From positions 1 through 6,368 of the forward strand of contig JASKZX010000189.1 in assembly GCA_030147435.1 (NCBI GenBank): a DNA stretch of 6,368 nucleotides, written 5' to 3'. Under the pieces are notes generated by a model. The model was not told where the DNA came from, did not search any database, and saw only the letters and a program-made list of their open reading frames with translations. Numbering within the stretch: the first letter of the stretch is position 1; every line of letters starts with the position of its first letter. This DNA comes from Savagea sp. GTDB lineage: Bacteria; Bacillota; Bacilli; Bacillales_A; Planococcaceae. Positions 4,549-6,368 of the stretch are shown here, piece by piece. The position numbers and the translations under genes were made by a program.

Positions 4549-6348
4549 ATGTCGAACAAAAGATTTCTTCTTTTTGCAAGTCTTATGGTCGCGCTCACAG
4601 TGTTCTTAGCAGCATGTGGCGGTGGCGATGATGACAAAGCAAAAGACAAAGACAAGGGAAAAGGCAAAGACGACTTAGTTGTTGAAAATGTCGAAGAAGA
4701 ATTCCCACAAACAGTAAGCAATACTGGCGAACCAATCGAAGACGGTGAATTAACAGTTGGTTTAATTTCTGACTCACCATTCGAAGGAACATTAAACAAA
4801 GTGTTCTACGAAGGAAAGCCAGATGCTGACGTTATGAAATGGTTCGATGAGCCATTATTCGACCGCGACGGTGACCATATGATTACAAACACTGGGGCGG
4901 CAGAGTATGAGTTATCAGAAGATAACAAAACGATTAAAATTAAAATTCGTGACGGTGTAAACTGGCACGATGGAGAACCTGTAAAATCAACAGACTTACT
5001 TTACTCATATGAGTTATTAGGTCACCCAGAATATACAGGAACTCGTTACATTTTCATGATTTCAAACGTTGAAGGTATGGAAGAGTACCACAATGGTGAA
5101 GCAGATACAATCTCAGGTATTGAGATCATTAACGATAAAGAGTTAACGATCACATACAAAGAGCCTGCACCATCATTACTTCAAGGTATTTGGGATTCAG
5201 CAACACCACGTCACTACGTAGGTGATGTAACAAAAGGCGAAATCACAATGGATGAGCTCGTATCTTCAGATAAGATTCGTACGAAACCAATTGGATTCGG
5301 TCCTTATAAAGTAACGAAAATCGTTCCAGGAGAGTCTGTTCTTTACGAACGTAATGAAGACTACTGGCGCGGAAAACCAGCACTTAAAAACGTAGCATTA
5401 AAAGTAGTTTCAACAGCATCAGCAATCGACGCTTTAAAACGTGGAGATATTGATGTTGCACCAGAATTACCAACAGACCAATATGAGCGTATGGTTGATA
5501 TTGACAATGCAGAATTACTTGCAACTGTTCAAAACTCATACACTTACATCGGATTTAAGTTAGGTAAATGGGATGAAGAAACGAAACAAAACGTTCCAGA
5601 CCCAGATGCAAAATTAGCAGACAAACGTGTACGTCAAGCGATGTGGCACGCAATGGATAACGAAGCAATCGGTAAGAAATTCTATTACGGATTACGTACA
5701 CCAGCTACGACACTCGTAATTCCATTCTTCGAAACATTCCATGATGCTGATAACCCAGGACGTCAATACGACCCTGAAAAAGCGAAAGAATTACTTGATG
5801 AAGCAGGATATGTCGACGTTGATGGCGACGGATTCCGTGAAGATCCAGATGGTAATGAATTCGTATTAAACTTCGCTTCGATGTCAGGTGGAGATATCGA
5901 TGAGCCACTTGCACAAGCGTACATTCAAAACTGGGCAGACGTTGGTATTAAAGTTCAGTTAACAAACGGTCGTTTACATGAGTTCAACTCATTCTACGAC
6001 ATGGTTGAAAAAGACGATCCGAATATCGATATTTACCAAGCGGCTTGGGGAACAGGTACTGACCCAGACCCAGAAGGATTATACGGACGTACAGCGAAAT
6101 TCAACTACACACGTTATGCAAGTGAAGAGAACGATGCTCTCTTAGAAGCAGGTAACTCACCACAAGCATTCGACGAAGATTTCCGTCGCGACGTTTACAA
6201 AGAGTGGCAAGAATTAATGGTAGAGGATGTACCAGTAGCACCAACACTTTACCGTTACATGATCCACGGTGTAAACAAACGTGTAGTGAACTACACAATT
6301 GACCCAGCTTCAGAACTTCAATTATATGAAATTGGTGTCACTGAATAA
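4549..6348 (+). CDS. oppA: Oligopeptide-binding lipoprotein OppA (lactococcal-type)
   Basis: This 599-residue extracellular receptor captures peptides and delivers them to OppBC. The signal peptide has Lys-Arg at 4-5, a hydrophobic core (6-19) and the lipobox LAAC (20-23), so signal peptidase II should cut before Cys23, which becomes lipid-anchored. A flexible Gly/Asp/Lys linker (24-42) follows, then a family 5 solute-binding domain with NWHDGEPVKSTDLLYSYE (138-155), KRVRQAMWHAMD (359-370) and KAKELLDEAGY (411-421). The long size, YIQNWADVGIKV (458-469), NGRLHEFNSF (473-482) and VNKRVV...EIGV (575-597) resemble Lactococcus OppA from memory. The start ATG 4549 has AAGGGGAGG (4531-4539) 9 nt upstream; the earlier ATG at 4542 is followed at once by TAG. 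It is the last gene seen. Peptide length preference cannot be read from sequence. Confidence 0.93.
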   Translation: MSNKRFLLFASLMVALTVFLAACGGGDDDKAKDKDKGKGKDDLVVENVEEEFPQTVSNTGEPIEDGELTVGLISDSPFEGTLNKVFYEGKPDADVMKWFDEPLFDRDGDHMITNTGAAEYELSEDNKTIKIKIRDGVNWHDGEPVKSTDLLYSYELLGHPEYTGTRYIFMISNVEGMEEYHNGEADTISGIEIINDKELTITYKEPAPSLLQGIWDSATPRHYVGDVTKGEITMDELVSSDKIRTKPIGFGPYKVTKIVPGESVLYERNEDYWRGKPALKNVALKVVSTASAIDALKRGDIDVAPELPTDQYERMVDIDNAELLATVQNSYTYIGFKLGKWDEETKQNVPDPDAKLADKRVRQAMWHAMDNEAIGKKFYYGLRTPATTLVIPFFETFHDADNPGRQYDPEKAKELLDEAGYVDVDGDGFREDPDGNEFVLNFASMSGGDIDEPLAQAYIQNWADVGIKVQLTNGRLHEFNSFYDMVEKDDPNIDIYQAAWGTGTDPDPEGLYGRTAKFNYTRYASEENDALLEAGNSPQAFDEDFRRDVYKEWQELMVEDVPVAPTLYRYMIHGVNKRVVNYTIDPASELQLYEIGVTE

Positions 6349-6368
6349 TTCAGAAAAAGAGCAGCCTT

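Noticed and set aside
6349..6368. Possible left arm of the operon terminator (AAAAAGAGCAGCCTT)
   Set aside because: It looks like the first half of a terminator preceded by an A-tract, but the complementary arm is outside the window, so it cannot be confirmed.
1..6368. Insertion sequences, CRISPR array, tRNA or rRNA genes
   Set aside because: No transposase-like ORF, terminal inverted repeats, regularly spaced repeats or tRNA/rRNA signatures were found by reading the window.

Overview
This window is one complete oligopeptide ABC-transporter operon from a low-to-moderate-GC Firmicute, most likely a member of the Bacillales. The evidence is strong AAGGAGG-type ribosome binding sites, a TTG start, AT-rich intergenic DNA, a LAAC lipobox on the binding protein, and good matches to the Firmicute regulator sites for CodY and CcpA. 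I cannot name the species. The rather acidic binding protein would fit a halophile or alkaliphile, but that is only an inference.

Layout. Bases 1-63 may be the 3' end of a gene that starts outside the window; they are followed by a clear intrinsic terminator (86-138). From 140 to 657 there is no convincing gene. This roughly 500-base region carries a near-consensus catabolite-responsive element (172-185), two candidate sigma-A promoters (211-238 and the better one at 256-284), a 9-bp hairpin (320-344) and a CodY box with 14 of 15 consensus bases (341-355). A long leader of about 365 nt follows. Five plus-strand genes come next, tightly packed: oppD (658-1680), oppF (1667-2608), oppB (2605-3573), oppC (3603-4526) and oppA (4549-6348). 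The first two junctions overlap by 14 and 4 nt; the last two gaps are 29 and 22 nt. The window ends 20 nt after the oppA stop, before any complete terminator.

How the genes work together. OppA is a lipoprotein that captures peptides outside the membrane. OppB and OppC form the membrane channel, and OppD and OppF are the two ATPases that drive import. The gene order D-F-B-C-A and the 599-residue OppA, with its 'NGRLHEFNSF' and 'VNKRVV...EIGV' motifs, resemble the Lactococcus lactis Opp system as I remember it, rather than the B. subtilis opp (A-B-C-D-F) or app (D-F-A-B-C) arrangement. The CodY and cre sites suggest that import is held back when amino acids are plentiful and is also tied to carbon status.

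I see no undescribed system here. The parts most worth a second look are the control region upstream of oppD, the TTG start of oppD, the reduced cysteine set in the OppD C-terminal domain, and the transposition-free but unusual repeats near the left edge.
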